Part shown: positions 1 through 9,560 of the stretch, in pieces | How positions within the stretch are numbered: position 1 is the first letter of the stretch | How the letters are laid out: each line of letters starts with the position of its first letter | Source: an uncultured Clostridia bacterium | GTDB lineage: Bacteria; Bacillota; Clostridia; Christensenellales; Borkfalkiaceae | DNA: 51,137 nucleotides | Reading direction: 5' to 3' | Assembly: GCA_934254725.1 (NCBI GenBank) | Contig: CAKQLR010000007.1 | Span: 1 to 51,137 of the forward strand | Translations under genes and position numbers: made by a program | Notes under the pieces: model-generated | Databases searched by the model: none | Told to the model about the DNA's origin: nothing | What the model saw: the letters and a program-made list of their open reading frames with translations, nothing else

Positions 1-294
1 GCGACATATAAGGATTATCTTAAACCGTTTATGCCGTCTATGATTTACACTACCGAACAGATGACAAAAATCGGCAGAGTGGAAGCCGCTATGAGTACGG
101 TTACGAGCGGCGTGGCTTACTTTATAAAAGGCGGCACGAGCGGCTATAACGTAAACAGCGACTCCGATTGGAACGCTTACGTAGCAAAGATGGACACGGT
201 AGGCAATTACGAAATAAAAGGCTATAAAAAACTCGTGGAGCAATACCAGCAGGCTTACGATTTTTATAAAAGCAAAAAGGGGAATAACAGATGA
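1..294 (+). CDS. C-terminal end of a probable extracellular sugar-binding protein (5' truncated)
   Basis: The reading frame is open from the first base of the window, so this is the 3' part of a longer gene; an internal ATG at 31 is not a credible start. The last ~97 residues contain W-N-A-Y-V followed by a long Gly/Tyr helix region ending in YEQ-type helices (KLVEQYQQAYDFY). This pattern is common at the C-terminus of family 1 / LipO-type extracellular solute-binding proteins of carbohydrate ABC transporters. The stop codon overlaps the start of the next gene (ATGA at 291-294), so the two are translationally coupled in a glycan-use operon. The family call is inference from the tail and the context; the binding domain itself lies outside the window. 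Confidence 0.55.
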   Translation, partial: ATYKDYLKPFMPSMIYTTEQMTKIGRVEAAMSTVTSGVAYFIKGGTSGYNVNSDSDWNAYVAKMDTVGNYEIKGYKKLVEQYQQAYDFYKSKKGNNR

Positions 295-3161
295 AAAACG
301 GAATAAGCGGTTTTGTTAAAAAACTTACGGCGTTCGCCCTGGCGGCGGCTACGCTTTGCTCGGGCGCTATGATTTTTTCGTCGGACGGAAACGCGAGAAA
401 CGTTCCGCTCGTAAGCGCCGAAGAGCTTGCTTCGTCGAAATACGCGTTGGATATGGATAAAACCGACTACGTTTCGTCGTCGGCGGGGCTTAAAAATCCG
501 TATATCGTAGGCGTGGACGGCGAAAAGTACGAAAACGAAGTAAAATATCCTGTAGACAAAAACGCGGTCACGGTGGAAATGCAAAAGCCGGAATACGCGT
601 TTCAGGACAGCACTCGGGCTCTTCAGTCGGCGATTTCCGAAGCCGTTGCAAAGCAAAAGATTTCGGGCGGGGAAGTTGTGATTAAACTGCCCGCGGGAAA
701 GCTTTATTTTTATCAGGGAGGCTATTCGCCCGAACTCGGCGGCTACGGCGATTATACATTCGAGGACGGCGTTAACGGCAGATACGCTCTGTTTATGAAC
801 GGTTTGAAGAACATTACATTGACGGGGACTACGGACGCCGACGGTAAAAATACCGAATGCGTGCTCCTCGGCGAGAACGGATTTTATTTCGCCCGCGTTA
901 TCGGCTGCGAAAACGTTCTGTTTACGAATTTTTCGGTCGATTACGGCGAACTTCCTTACTATTTCGGAGAAGTTACCGAAAAGGTGGATAAAAACACGTT
1001 GATCATCCGTACATGGAGCGATTACCCCGTTGACGACACGAATATCGCCTGCTATATCGAATACGACAAAGACACGAATAATATAAGGGAAGCCGGCAAT
1101 CATCTTTACAACGCAAGCGGACTTACGGATATAGAAAAAGTTACAGTAAAAGGCGAGGGCGGACACCTTGTGGAAATTAAATTCGCGCAGAATATGAACG
1201 CAACGCCCATAGGTACGAAAGTGGCACTTTCCACAATGAAAACAGACGGCAATATTTTCGTCGTAACAAAGAGCAAAAACGTCTATTTCGAAAGCATAAA
1301 CCTTTATTGCGGCGGCGGATCGGGAATACTCGGCAGATCCAACGAAAACCTGTATTTCAACCGTTTTAACGCAAAATTGAAAGAGGGCACGGACAGACTT
1401 CTTACCATAGCCGGAGACTTTATTCACGTGGAAGATACTCTGGGCGAAGTTTCCATAACGAACTGCCTTATCGAAAACACTCAGGACGACGGCGTTAACA
1501 TCTGCGGGCATTATATGTACCCCTATTCGGTGAGCAAAAATGTCAATTCGGCGGTTTTAATGTACCGCTCGAATATATCGCAGACTTACGAGTGCAAGAC
1601 GGGCGACGTGCTTGCGATGATGGACAGAACTTCTATGCTCGTAAACGGATACTATCAAGTCGAAAAAACAGAATATTCCGACGGAAGATATATAGTTTAT
1701 TTCAAAAAGGGCGGCGAAGCGTATTTGCCGAGCGGAGAGAAAGTAACGCTCGAAGCCGATGTTTCCAAAATAGGAACGCAGGACGATTGCGTTTTTTCAA
1801 ACCTTACCCGCTCCCCGAAAGTCACGGTGGAAAACTGCATTATCCGCAACAAACGCAACAGAGGTCTTTTAATTCAATCGAGAAACGTAAGCGTTAAAAA
1901 CTGTGATTTCGTCAACGTAGTGCATACCGCGCTTATGTTGCTCGGCGAAATGGCTTCATTCTGCGAATCGACTCTCCCGAAAGACGTGATCATAGAAAAC
2001 TGCAAATTCGTGGGTTGCGATACGCAGGATATACAAATTTCGTCCTGGAATAAAAACAACGACAGCGGAAACGCGGGCGCTATAGAAAACGTAACGATTA
2101 AAAACAATCTTTTCGCGTATCAGCAGAACAGTTATTCGCTGTACTTCGCGGGCGTTAAAAACGCGGATATAGAGGGCAACTGGTTTTATAAGCCTCAGAC
2201 GGGTACCAAAAAAACGGGTTACGACACGGCTGCTATCGCAATGCGCAACGTAGACGGGGTTAACTTCGATAAAAACCTGCTTACAAAATTCCTGCCTTCG
2301 CGTGACGGAATTTTCGTATGGGAAGGCGTTTCGGTCGATTCGTTCGATTGGGGCGACAACGAGGGCTTTGACCGCAAAGACGTTTTCGGCGAAGCAAAGA
2401 CTGTGGAACTTGCAAACATCGGCACTGCCGTCAAGATAGACGGAAGCCTTGCCGACTGGAATAAAATAGACGCGACCGAAATACCGATAAACAACGTAAC
2501 GAACGTTCACATACAAAAAATGGATTTCTCCGCCGTTCCCGCGGGCGATTTCTCCGCAACGGTGAAAGCTTACGTCAAGATGTCGGACGGCAACGGTTTT
2601 GCAGCGGACGACGGCATTTACTTCTGCTTCGATGTGGTTGACGACGTAGTCAGGTTCGAGCGTTCCGCATGGTGGACGGGCGATTGTATGGAGTTCTATC
2701 TTTCGAGCAATCTCACCGCCTACGATGAAATAGGCGTTATAAGAAACGACCCGAATACCGAAACCATTCAGCTTGCCGTTAAGGGCGACGCGGACGGAAA
2801 TTGCCAACCGAACGTGTATCCAGGCAGAACTTCCGACGGAATTTTGGAAAAACTCGTTTTATCCACAGCCGCTTCGAACGCAGAATATATTTCGGGCGAT
2901 ATAAAGGTTGCGTTCGCGCTCACGAGAAAAGGGTATCGCGGCGAAGTGTTCCTGCCGTTCTCTCTGTTTAAAGTGTGCGGCGAAAATCTTAAAAAGGGCG
3001 AAGCCGTGGCGATGGCGTTCTGTTTTGTGGATTCCTCGGAGGGCGCGGGTCTCGAAGGTTGGGACGAGTCGATGACTTTCTCGAATATTCCGCACCCCAC
3101 CTGCACGGCGAACAAAGTTCCCGCAACTATGGTAAGGTTTGCGTTAGGGGGTAAAAATTGA
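291..3161 (+). CDS. Secreted right-handed beta-helix protein, GH110-like, with C-terminal CBM9-like domain
   Basis: 956 residues. An N-terminal signal peptide (K-rich start, hydrophobic stretch to about residue 30, cleavage near 40) predicts export. Residues ~100-700 form a right-handed parallel beta-helix: many short N-x-x-I/V-x-N-C-x-F repeats. A TQDDGVNICGHY segment at ~397-408 resembles the D-D-G-x-N-x-x-G motif of GH110 alpha-1,3-galactosidases and related helix proteins, whose catalytic acids are aspartates in this region. From ~716 an IDGSLADWNK segment opens a CBM9-like / carbohydrate-binding domain that runs to the end. It starts on an ATGA overlap with the upstream binding-protein gene and is followed at once by a lipoprotein gene, so it is part of a glycan-degradation operon. 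The substrate (galactosidic glycan, pectin or other) cannot be read from sequence; GH28 or a lyase-type helix are alternatives. Confidence 0.72.
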   Translation: MKNGISGFVKKLTAFALAAATLCSGAMIFSSDGNARNVPLVSAEELASSKYALDMDKTDYVSSSAGLKNPYIVGVDGEKYENEVKYPVDKNAVTVEMQKPEYAFQDSTRALQSAISEAVAKQKISGGEVVIKLPAGKLYFYQGGYSPELGGYGDYTFEDGVNGRYALFMNGLKNITLTGTTDADGKNTECVLLGENGFYFARVIGCENVLFTNFSVDYGELPYYFGEVTEKVDKNTLIIRTWSDYPVDDTNIACYIEYDKDTNNIREAGNHLYNASGLTDIEKVTVKGEGGHLVEIKFAQNMNATPIGTKVALSTMKTDGNIFVVTKSKNVYFESINLYCGGGSGILGRSNENLYFNRFNAKLKEGTDRLLTIAGDFIHVEDTLGEVSITNCLIENTQDDGVNICGHYMYPYSVSKNVNSAVLMYRSNISQTYECKTGDVLAMMDRTSMLVNGYYQVEKTEYSDGRYIVYFKKGGEAYLPSGEKVTLEADVSKIGTQDDCVFSNLTRSPKVTVENCIIRNKRNRGLLIQSRNVSVKNCDFVNVVHTALMLLGEMASFCESTLPKDVIIENCKFVGCDTQDIQISSWNKNNDSGNAGAIENVTIKNNLFAYQQNSYSLYFAGVKNADIEGNWFYKPQTGTKKTGYDTAAIAMRNVDGVNFDKNLLTKFLPSRDGIFVWEGVSVDSFDWGDNEGFDRKDVFGEAKTVELANIGTAVKIDGSLADWNKIDATEIPINNVTNVHIQKMDFSAVPAGDFSATVKAYVKMSDGNGFAADDGIYFCFDVVDDVVRFERSAWWTGDCMEFYLSSNLTAYDEIGVIRNDPNTETIQLAVKGDADGNCQPNVYPGRTSDGILEKLVLSTAASNAEYISGDIKVAFALTRKGYRGEVFLPFSLFKVCGENLKKGEAVAMAFCFVDSSEGAGLEGWDESMTFSNIPHPTCTANKVPATMVRFALGGKN

Positions 3162-4174
3162 TGAAAAAATTATTTAAAATATTACTTTTCGCTATAATTT
3201 GCTGTGTAACCGTTTTTTCGGTGAGTTGTAAGAAAGAAGATAATACTTCCAAACAAATAACTCTTTCGGAAACGCAATACACCTATTCCGTGGGGCAGAC
3301 TTCGGGCGTAACCGTTATAATGAATCTTAACGGGTTACAGGTTAAAGGGCTTACCGAAAACGAAACGGCGGTAAAAGGTGAATATTATTCTGTAAGCGGA
3401 AGTTTGCTTATACTTTCCAAAAATTATCTCGATACGTTGACCGTCGGGGAACACGTTTATAAAATTCTGTTCGAAGGCGGGTCGGTTTCTTTCACGGTTA
3501 CCGTCAGAAGCGGTTCCGCGGGCGTCGGTATAGACGATCTTTTAGGCAGAGATTACTTTTATACACAGTTGGGTTCTGGCAACGGAAACGATAAACTTAT
3601 CCCCGAAAGTGAGTTTACGGATGAAAACGACCTTAAAAAATATTACGCGTTCAAGCGTGCGAACAAGGCGCTCGAGGCGGGCGAAAGCTTTACCGTTAAC
3701 TACGGAACGGAAGATTTCTGGTCAATGCGTTTAAGACCTTATAACGTGGGGTCCAACAATGCCGCGCCCTATCCGTCGAGTTTCGGACCTACCGTAAAAA
3801 CGGCTTTCAAGTACGTTACGGACGGAGAAAAAAACTATCTCTCGGTAAAGAGCATGGGCGAAGGTTACCCGAATAACGCTACGGGATTGATATTAAAAGG
3901 CAGTTCTTTCGTAAACGGCGCAAGCTACAGCGTGGAGATAACCTACGAAGTAAAAGGTTCGTCGGTTTATACCCTTCAGTTCGGCAACGGGCTTAAAATA
4001 GCCTCGCTCGACGGAAGCGGCGTTCAGGCGAAAAGCGGAAGCTTCACCGTGCCCGAAAACCTTATGATAAAGGGCGACCACCTGTGGTATTACGACCTTT
4101 TAAAGATAGCGATTTCCGGCAATACCGATTCGGAAATAGCTTTGTATCAGATTAAACTTACAAGAACAAATTAA
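3161..4174 (+). CDS. Lipoprotein of unknown function in glycan operon
   Basis: 337 residues from the ATG at 3161, which overlaps the last base of the upstream stop (TGATG). A TTG three bases earlier is also in frame but less likely. The N-terminus MKKLFKILLFAIICC...VSVSCKKE-type sequence is a lipoprotein signal with a plausible lipobox ending in Cys at about residue 23. The mature part has beta-rich segments (~25-120, Ig-like spacing) and a later region (~150-337) that looks like a jelly-roll carbohydrate-binding fold (F-T-V-N-Y-G, YSVEITYEVKG). No catalytic motif is recognised. Its position between two glycosidase-type genes suggests a surface glycan-binding role, but that is inference from context. 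Confidence 0.6.
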   Translation: MKKLFKILLFAIICCVTVFSVSCKKEDNTSKQITLSETQYTYSVGQTSGVTVIMNLNGLQVKGLTENETAVKGEYYSVSGSLLILSKNYLDTLTVGEHVYKILFEGGSVSFTVTVRSGSAGVGIDDLLGRDYFYTQLGSGNGNDKLIPESEFTDENDLKKYYAFKRANKALEAGESFTVNYGTEDFWSMRLRPYNVGSNNAAPYPSSFGPTVKTAFKYVTDGEKNYLSVKSMGEGYPNNATGLILKGSSFVNGASYSVEITYEVKGSSVYTLQFGNGLKIASLDGSGVQAKSGSFTVPENLMIKGDHLWYYDLLKIAISGNTDSEIALYQIKLTRTN

Positions 4175-4190
4175 ATTTAACCGGCATTAT

Positions 4191-6284
4191 ATGAACGAAT
4201 TTTTTACATCTGCAAAGCCCGTGTGGGCAAAAGGCGAAAGTAACGTCAAAAATTTATCGCTCGCATTCCGCCTTGAGCTTCACGGCGAAACAAACGTAAA
4301 GTTAACCTTAGCTGCGTGTAACTTTTATTCGCTTAATTTAAACGGCGAATTTATCGCTTACGGGCCGGCAAGGGGCGCGCACGGGCATTATCGCGCGGAT
4401 AATTACGAACTCGCTTTAAGCGGGGAAAAAGACTTGATAGAAATAATCGTGGCGGGGTATCGCTGCAAGTCGTTTTACGGGGTAAACGAGCCTCCGTTTT
4501 TAATGGCGGAGGTAAAGGGGCAAAAACTTTATTACACCGCAGAAAACGGCGATTTCGAGTGCTTTTCGACGCAAAGGGTGATAAAAACTCCAAGGTACAG
4601 CTACCAGCGAACGTTTACCGAATGTTATGATTATTCACTTGTAAGAGAGAAAAAACAACTCGAAGAGTGCGGGGATAAAACGATTCTCGGTCGTTTTGTA
4701 GGGTATCCCGATTACGCGCAGGCAAATGCCGAAATAATCGAAGCGGGCAGCTTTTACACGGACGAAAAAGTCGAAGTTTATCGCAACCGTTGCCTTGAAA
4801 AAGAAAGCATAGGACTATATGATTTAAGCGAGCTGACTGAAAACCCCAACGTGCTTTTAAGCAGGGCTTTTTATGAGAAAAAGGCGGCTAACGGCAAAAA
4901 AAGCGGCTCGCATTTCATTAAAAACGAGTACGTCGTTTACAAGTTCGACAGAATTTATTCGGGCTTTATAGGGCTTAATTTCGAGTGCTCAGACAATTCG
5001 GAAGTTTATATAATTTTCGACGAAGCCGACGTAACCGTGAACGATGCGACGAACGTGGATTACAAAAGAAACGACAGCCTTAACTTCATATCTTTAAAGA
5101 ACGCCTGCGGCGATAATAAATTTTTGTCGTTCGAGCCTTATGTTATGAGGTGCGTCAAAATCCTCGTAATACGAGGAGAAATTACCGTAAAAGACGTGTA
5201 CGTAAAAACATACGAAAACCCTTGCGCGAAAGGCTTTAAGTTTTCCGCAAACGATAACGAACTGAATGAAATCGTTTCGGCGGCAAAAAATACTTTCTGC
5301 CAGAACGCCGTAGACGTGCCCACCGATTGCCCCGGCAGGGAGCGCGCGGGCTGGCTGTGCGATTCGTACTTCACCGCTTTTGCCGAAAAACTTTTCACCG
5401 GAGACAATCTTACCGAGCGTAATTTTCTGGAAAACTACGCCGATAACGAAAAGGATGAGCTTCTGCCCGACGGAATGATAGGCATGTGCTATCCCGCCGA
5501 TTTCGAGGACGGAACGTATATCCCGAACTGGGCTATGTGGTATATTGTCGAACTGAAAAGCTATCTTGACAGGACGGGCGACCGTGCTTTGATTGAAAAA
5601 AGCAGGAAAAAGGTATACGGGCTTATCAGGTTCTTTGAAAAATACGAAAACGAATGCGGCTTGCTCGAAAATATGGACGGGTGGGTTTTCATCGAATGGA
5701 GTGCGGCTGCCGCCCCCGAATTTATAAACGGGGTATCTTTCCCGACGAACATGATGTACTCGTTGGCTTTGTCTGCCGCGGGCGAACTTTTCGGGGATAA
5801 AAAGCTTATGGAAAAATCGGAGAAGCTTGCCGGAAGCATTCGCGATTTGTCGTTTAACGGGGAGTTTTTCTGCGATAACGCCGTAAGGGTAAACGGCAAG
5901 TTGCAGAGAATGGAGAACGTCAGCGAAACGTGTCAGTATTACGCGTTTTTCTCGGAAGTTGCTTCGCAAAACACTCACGAAAAGCTGTGGACACTTTTAA
6001 AAACCGAATTCGGTCCCGAGCGGAACGAAAACAAGTCTTACAAAAACGTGGTTAAATCGGTTGTTTTCATAGGCAATTATTTAAGGCTTCTGTTTTTGAA
6101 AAGAGCGGGAGAAAAACAAATGATTTTAAAAGAAGCGAAAGAATTGTTCCTGCCTATGGCAAGAAAAACGGGAACTCTATGGGAGCATTCGGGTTTGACC
6201 GCAAGTCTGGACCACGGTTTTGCTTCCGTCGCCGCAAACCTTATTGTATACGCGACGGACTCCGGCGAATGCTTTTTAGATTAA
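4191..6284 (+). CDS. GH78-like alpha-L-rhamnosidase family protein
   Basis: 697 residues with no signal peptide, so probably cytoplasmic. The N-terminal ~1-150 is a beta-sandwich typical of bacterial rhamnosidases (LNLNGEFIAYGPARG). The central to C-terminal part is an (alpha/alpha)6 barrel carrying DVPTDCPGRERAGWLCDSY (~375-393), the GH78 signature; the Glu in the RERAGW motif (~383) corresponds to the family's general acid. The barrel continues with PDGMIGMCYPADF and WVFIEWS. It would hydrolyse terminal alpha-L-rhamnose or a similar deoxysugar from oligosaccharides imported by the upstream transporter. It lies 16 bp after the lipoprotein gene and is closed by a strong terminator at 6388. 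The length is short for GH78 (often 800-1100), so substrate specificity is uncertain. Confidence 0.75.
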   Translation: MNEFFTSAKPVWAKGESNVKNLSLAFRLELHGETNVKLTLAACNFYSLNLNGEFIAYGPARGAHGHYRADNYELALSGEKDLIEIIVAGYRCKSFYGVNEPPFLMAEVKGQKLYYTAENGDFECFSTQRVIKTPRYSYQRTFTECYDYSLVREKKQLEECGDKTILGRFVGYPDYAQANAEIIEAGSFYTDEKVEVYRNRCLEKESIGLYDLSELTENPNVLLSRAFYEKKAANGKKSGSHFIKNEYVVYKFDRIYSGFIGLNFECSDNSEVYIIFDEADVTVNDATNVDYKRNDSLNFISLKNACGDNKFLSFEPYVMRCVKILVIRGEITVKDVYVKTYENPCAKGFKFSANDNELNEIVSAAKNTFCQNAVDVPTDCPGRERAGWLCDSYFTAFAEKLFTGDNLTERNFLENYADNEKDELLPDGMIGMCYPADFEDGTYIPNWAMWYIVELKSYLDRTGDRALIEKSRKKVYGLIRFFEKYENECGLLENMDGWVFIEWSAAAAPEFINGVSFPTNMMYSLALSAAGELFGDKKLMEKSEKLAGSIRDLSFNGEFFCDNAVRVNGKLQRMENVSETCQYYAFFSEVASQNTHEKLWTLLKTEFGPERNENKSYKNVVKSVVFIGNYLRLLFLKRAGEKQMILKEAKELFLPMARKTGTLWEHSGLTASLDHGFASVAANLIVYATDSGECFLD

Positions 6285-6537
6285 AAAAGGGAAAATCGGG
6301 AGCTTTCGATTGACGAAAACAACTTAAAAATCTTCGGAAAAGGGGATTAATAGCGATTATCGCGTTGTCCTTATATCCCTTTAATAACCCCCGCAGGAAG
6401 TGCCGTTAACCGACCTTTCTGCGGGGGTTTTTGTAGTATTTCGATTGTTGCGTATTTACGATATTATTTGCCGTAAACATTTTTAAGTTTCGGATGATTT
6501 TTGCAAAAAAAGCTCGGTATCCGTAAATAAAAACGAC
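6285..6537. other. Intergenic region after the glycan operon
   Basis: About 250 bp, AT-rich. It contains the terminator at 6388-6432; the next promoter begins at 6538. I see no other ORF with a ribosome site here. Confidence 0.6.
6388..6432 (+). terminator. Intrinsic terminator of the glycan operon
   Basis: A 13-bp stem pairs 6388-6400 (CCCCCGCAGGAAG) with 6415-6427, has a 14-nt loop, and is followed by TTTTT. It sits about 100 bp after the GH78-like gene. Confidence 0.9.
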
Positions 6538-6566
6538 TTGAAAAATCCGATAGAATATGGTATGAT
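6538..6566 (+). promoter_or_regulatory. Sigma-A promoter of the GH76-like gene
   Basis: TTGAAA at 6538-6543, a 17-bp spacer, then TATGAT at 6561-6566. Transcription would start near 6573, about 26 nt before the ATG at 6599. The promoter makes this gene independent of the operon upstream and supports the 6599 start. Confidence 0.75.
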
Positions 6567-6598
6567 AAAAATAATCATACATCGGCAGAAAAACTGAA

Positions 6599-7944
6599 AT
6601 GCAAAAAGTAAATCGGACGAAAAAATACAAAAGCATAAAACATTCGTTATAATAGTAATATTATCGGCACTCATTTGTTTAAACCCGTTTTACGGTTGTT
6701 CGCCGTCGGTCGGGGGTACTCTGTCTGCATATTCGCAAGAAGAACGCGCGGTGCAATTGGGCAGAAAACTGTGCGATAACTACGTTTACGACAAGGACTG
6801 TTCAACCTATGTGGCGCAGTCCGTCGAACGTATGTTCATGGCGAAACGAAACGTGGCAAGCGTGTGGCACGTAACGTCGGTGATTGCGGCAACAAACTAC
6901 CTTGTTGCCTGCTGCGACGGCGAAAATAAAGAATTTTTTGCCGATGTCAATGCAAAATTGTGGGGTAACTTAACATACTATGCAGGCACCGCGGAAATCG
7001 TCACGTACAGCAGCAAATCGGTGCAGCGCATGTTTGCGGTAAATCGCGCGGAGCAAGCCGAAAAAGCGGATATAAGCGGGATAAAAGCCGTTTACGACGA
7101 CCAGATGTGGTTAATACGCGAAGCTCTTCAAACCTATAAGAATACATCCGAAAGAAAATATTTAGAACAAGCAGAAGCTCTCGCGGAAACGTGTCTTGAC
7201 GGATGGGATTATTCGACGGACGGCAACGGTCGGGAATTCGGCGGCATTACCTGGGGTGCGGAATATGCGTCAAAACACTCGTGCTCAAACGCTCCGTTAA
7301 TCGCGCCGCTTGTGGATTTGTACGAAATTTATATTGACTCATCCCCCGAAAAGGCTGATTACTATTTGAACTTCGCAAAAAAGATTTATGATTTCTGCCG
7401 CGCTACGTTTGAAAATTCGGAAGGCGTGTACGGAGATCTTATCGGAACGGAATTTATAACTGACGATGACGGAATAAAGCATACCACATCGCACGGGACG
7501 CTGGATCCTACCGCTTACACATACAACACGGGCAGCGTATTGCAGGGCGCGGCAAAACTATACAAGGCTACGGGCGATGTCGGGTATATAGAATACGCAC
7601 GCAGTCTTGCCGATATCGCGCACGGTTTCTTTGCAAAAACGGACAGCTCTACGGGGTTGGTTCAGTACGATACGGACAACAACGCCTGGTTCAATTTTCA
7701 ACTGCTGCTCGGATACATAGAGTTACAAAAAGCCGACACGGAAAAACAGGGCAACGTTCGGCAGTACATTGGCGAATTCGAACAAACGCTGAACTACGCC
7801 TGCGAGTTTTATTACGATAGAGGATTGTTACCGCGCGATTTGATCGGTGGCTGGTCGCTGCGCAATGAGGACAGAAACAAGGACGTGCTGGATTCCGCCG
7901 CATATGTTGAAATGCTGACGGCGATATTGTTGCTCGGCGAATGA
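6599..7944 (+). CDS. GH76-like alpha-1,6-mannanase lipoprotein, with a -1 frameshift near its start
   Basis: The ATG at 6599 begins a K-rich peptide (MQKVNRTKKYKSIK) in frame 1; near 6637-6640 coding moves to another frame that continues through a lipoprotein signal (FVIIVILSALICLNPFYGC, lipobox Cys encoded at 6697-6699) into the enzyme body. The body frame has no ATG, GTG or TTG start before a GTG at 6751, which would delete the whole signal. One extra A in AAAA at 6637-6640 would join the two parts perfectly. The enzyme part (about 400 residues) has the GH76 adjacent-Asp motif AVYDDQMW, a W-rich (alpha/alpha)6 pattern (CLDGWDYST...FGGITWG) and repeated LxxY helices, so it likely cleaves alpha-1,6-mannan (fungal or mycobacterial type) at the cell surface. 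The frameshift may be an assembly error or a real lesion; a GH88/GH105 assignment is a less likely alternative. Confidence 0.7.
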
Positions 7945-7960
7945 AAAATCCATAAATTAA

Positions 7961-7990
7961 AAAATCACCGACGCGCGGTGATTTTCTGTT
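7961..7990. terminator. Bidirectional terminator between convergent genes
   Basis: AAAATCACCG (7961-7970) pairs with CGGTGATTTT (7976-7985) around a 5-nt loop, with T-rich sequence on the + side and A-rich sequence on the other. It serves the GH76-like gene (+) and the antiporter (-). Confidence 0.75.
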
Positions 7991-8039
7991 TTTCTTTTGG
8001 TTTTTCCTTTTCAAACGCTGTCAAACGGGGCGGAAAAGC

Positions 8040-9326
8040 TTAAACAGCTTCTTTATTTTCAGCTTCTTTTTGCTCGATAACCTGCGATAAAGGCGGTTTT
8101 TTATCTTTGCCGGATAGAGCTTTCAGACAAAGCGGACATATTACCGAGCTGACCAGAACGAGCATAACTACGACCGCGAGATGCGTGCCGTCCATAAGCC
8201 CTGCGGTTATACCTTTTTGCGCGACGACGAGGGCAACTTCGCCCCTGGCAATCATGCCGAAGCCGACGATAAGACTGTCGTGCATGCTGAATTTAAACAT
8301 TCTCGCGGTAAGTCCGCAACCCAAAATTTTGCCGATTATCGCCGCAACTACGAATGCTATCGCAAACAGAATAATTTCCGCGTTAAAGCCTTCGAAAGAA
8401 ATCTGCATTCCTATGTGAGCGAAGAAAATAGGTCCGAAAAGCATATAGGAGTTTATCGCAACCTTTTTATCTACATATTGCGCGCAGCGGTGGTTTGTGC
8501 TTAAAACCACGCCGGCTATGTAAGCGCCCGTTATATCGGCAACGCCGAACACCACTTCCGCAACAACGGCGTAGATAAAGCAAACGGCAAGCGAATATAT
8601 CGGCAGCCTGTGCGTATCGGGATGTTTTTCGCTTATAAGGTGGAACAGTTTGGAGATAAAAACTCCGCCACCGATAGCAAAAACGAAGTACACGCACATC
8701 CACAAAATAGAAATCAATGCGTTGCCCGAGGGGTTAATTGCATTGAGTATGGGGGACGTGCTTCCGTTGTCGCCGGCAACGCTCATGAACACCGTTAAAA
8801 CTATTATGCCTATAACGTCGTCGATTATCGCCGCGGACACAATAATGGTGCCCACTTTGGAATTGAGTTTGCCAAGTTCTTTAAGCGTTTCCACCGTAAT
8901 GCCGACGGAAGTTGCGCACATTATAACCCCGATGAAAATAGCTGAGAAAATATCTTTGCTTTGCGGGTAAACGAAAATCATGCCTACGCCGAAGCCGAGC
9001 GCAAGCGGCAACAGCACGCCGCCCAGAGCCACTAGGAATGCCGTGAAGCCGAGTTCTTTAAGTTCTTTAAGGTTCGTTTCGAGACCTGCGGAAAACAGCA
9101 CGAGAATAACGCCTATTTCCGAAAAAGTGGAAACGGAATGCGCGGTAAACGGGAAGAAATCGTTTTCGGGTATAAACGCGCCCCATATGGTAGGACCGAT
9201 AAGAAGCCCCGCGAGAATGCCGCCGATAACCTGCGGCAAACCGAGCCTTCTCATAAGCAAGCCGAGTAGCTTTGTGGAAAGCAAAATTACGGCTATAGTG
9301 AAAATTGTTTTAAGTGCTTCTGACAT
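8040..9326 (-). CDS. CPA2-family cation:proton antiporter
   Basis: 428 residues, almost entirely membrane helices (about 12-13). The N-terminus has the RLGLPQVIGGILAGLLIGP segment typical of Kef/NapA-type Na+(K+)/H+ exchangers, and the middle has ITGAYIAGVVLS with the paired polar residues of the transport core. It exchanges protons with Na+ or K+ across the cytoplasmic membrane for pH and ion control. There is no C-terminal RCK/TrkA-N domain; the protein ends in a short charged tail, so it is not a full KefB/C. A GGCG-type ribosome site lies just before the ATG at 9326. The gene stands alone, convergent with the GH76-like gene. Which ion it moves cannot be read from sequence. Confidence 0.87.
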   Translation of the reverse strand: MSEALKTIFTIAVILLSTKLLGLLMRRLGLPQVIGGILAGLLIGPTIWGAFIPENDFFPFTAHSVSTFSEIGVILVLFSAGLETNLKELKELGFTAFLVALGGVLLPLALGFGVGMIFVYPQSKDIFSAIFIGVIMCATSVGITVETLKELGKLNSKVGTIIVSAAIIDDVIGIIVLTVFMSVAGDNGSTSPILNAINPSGNALISILWMCVYFVFAIGGGVFISKLFHLISEKHPDTHRLPIYSLAVCFIYAVVAEVVFGVADITGAYIAGVVLSTNHRCAQYVDKKVAINSYMLFGPIFFAHIGMQISFEGFNAEIILFAIAFVVAAIIGKILGCGLTARMFKFSMHDSLIVGFGMIARGEVALVVAQKGITAGLMDGTHLAVVVMLVLVSSVICPLCLKALSGKDKKPPLSQVIEQKEAENKEAV

Positions 9327-9485
9327 ATTATCGCCTTGCGAAACGCTTTGTAATTTCCTTTAAAAGAGAATTTTTTACGCTTCAAAAAGAGTATTTTTCG
9401 GTAGTCGGGAATACAGAACGAAATCCTGACCCATTATATAAAACGTATCTTAATTATATAATATAAAAACAAAAAAGTAAAACGA

Positions 9486-9535
9486 AATTCCCCTGCGGGG
9501 AAAAAATTATGCCGACCTTTTTTATAAAGGTCGGC
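9486..9535 (-). terminator. Tandem terminators after rluD-type gene
   Basis: On the - strand, GCCGACCTTT (complement of 9526-9535) pairs across a 5-nt loop with 9511-9520 and runs into ATAATTTTTT. A second short hairpin (TTCCCC/GGGGAA, 9488-9502) follows directly. Both lie downstream of the rluD-type stop at 9561. Confidence 0.8.
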
Positions 9536-9560
9536 TGATGTAAAAGTAAGTTGATTTTCA

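Noticed and set aside
264..1511. 415-residue ORF on the - strand
   Set aside because: It is the antisense shadow of the beta-helix gene, with Cys/Arg/Phe/Val-rich nonsense composition and no ribosome site.
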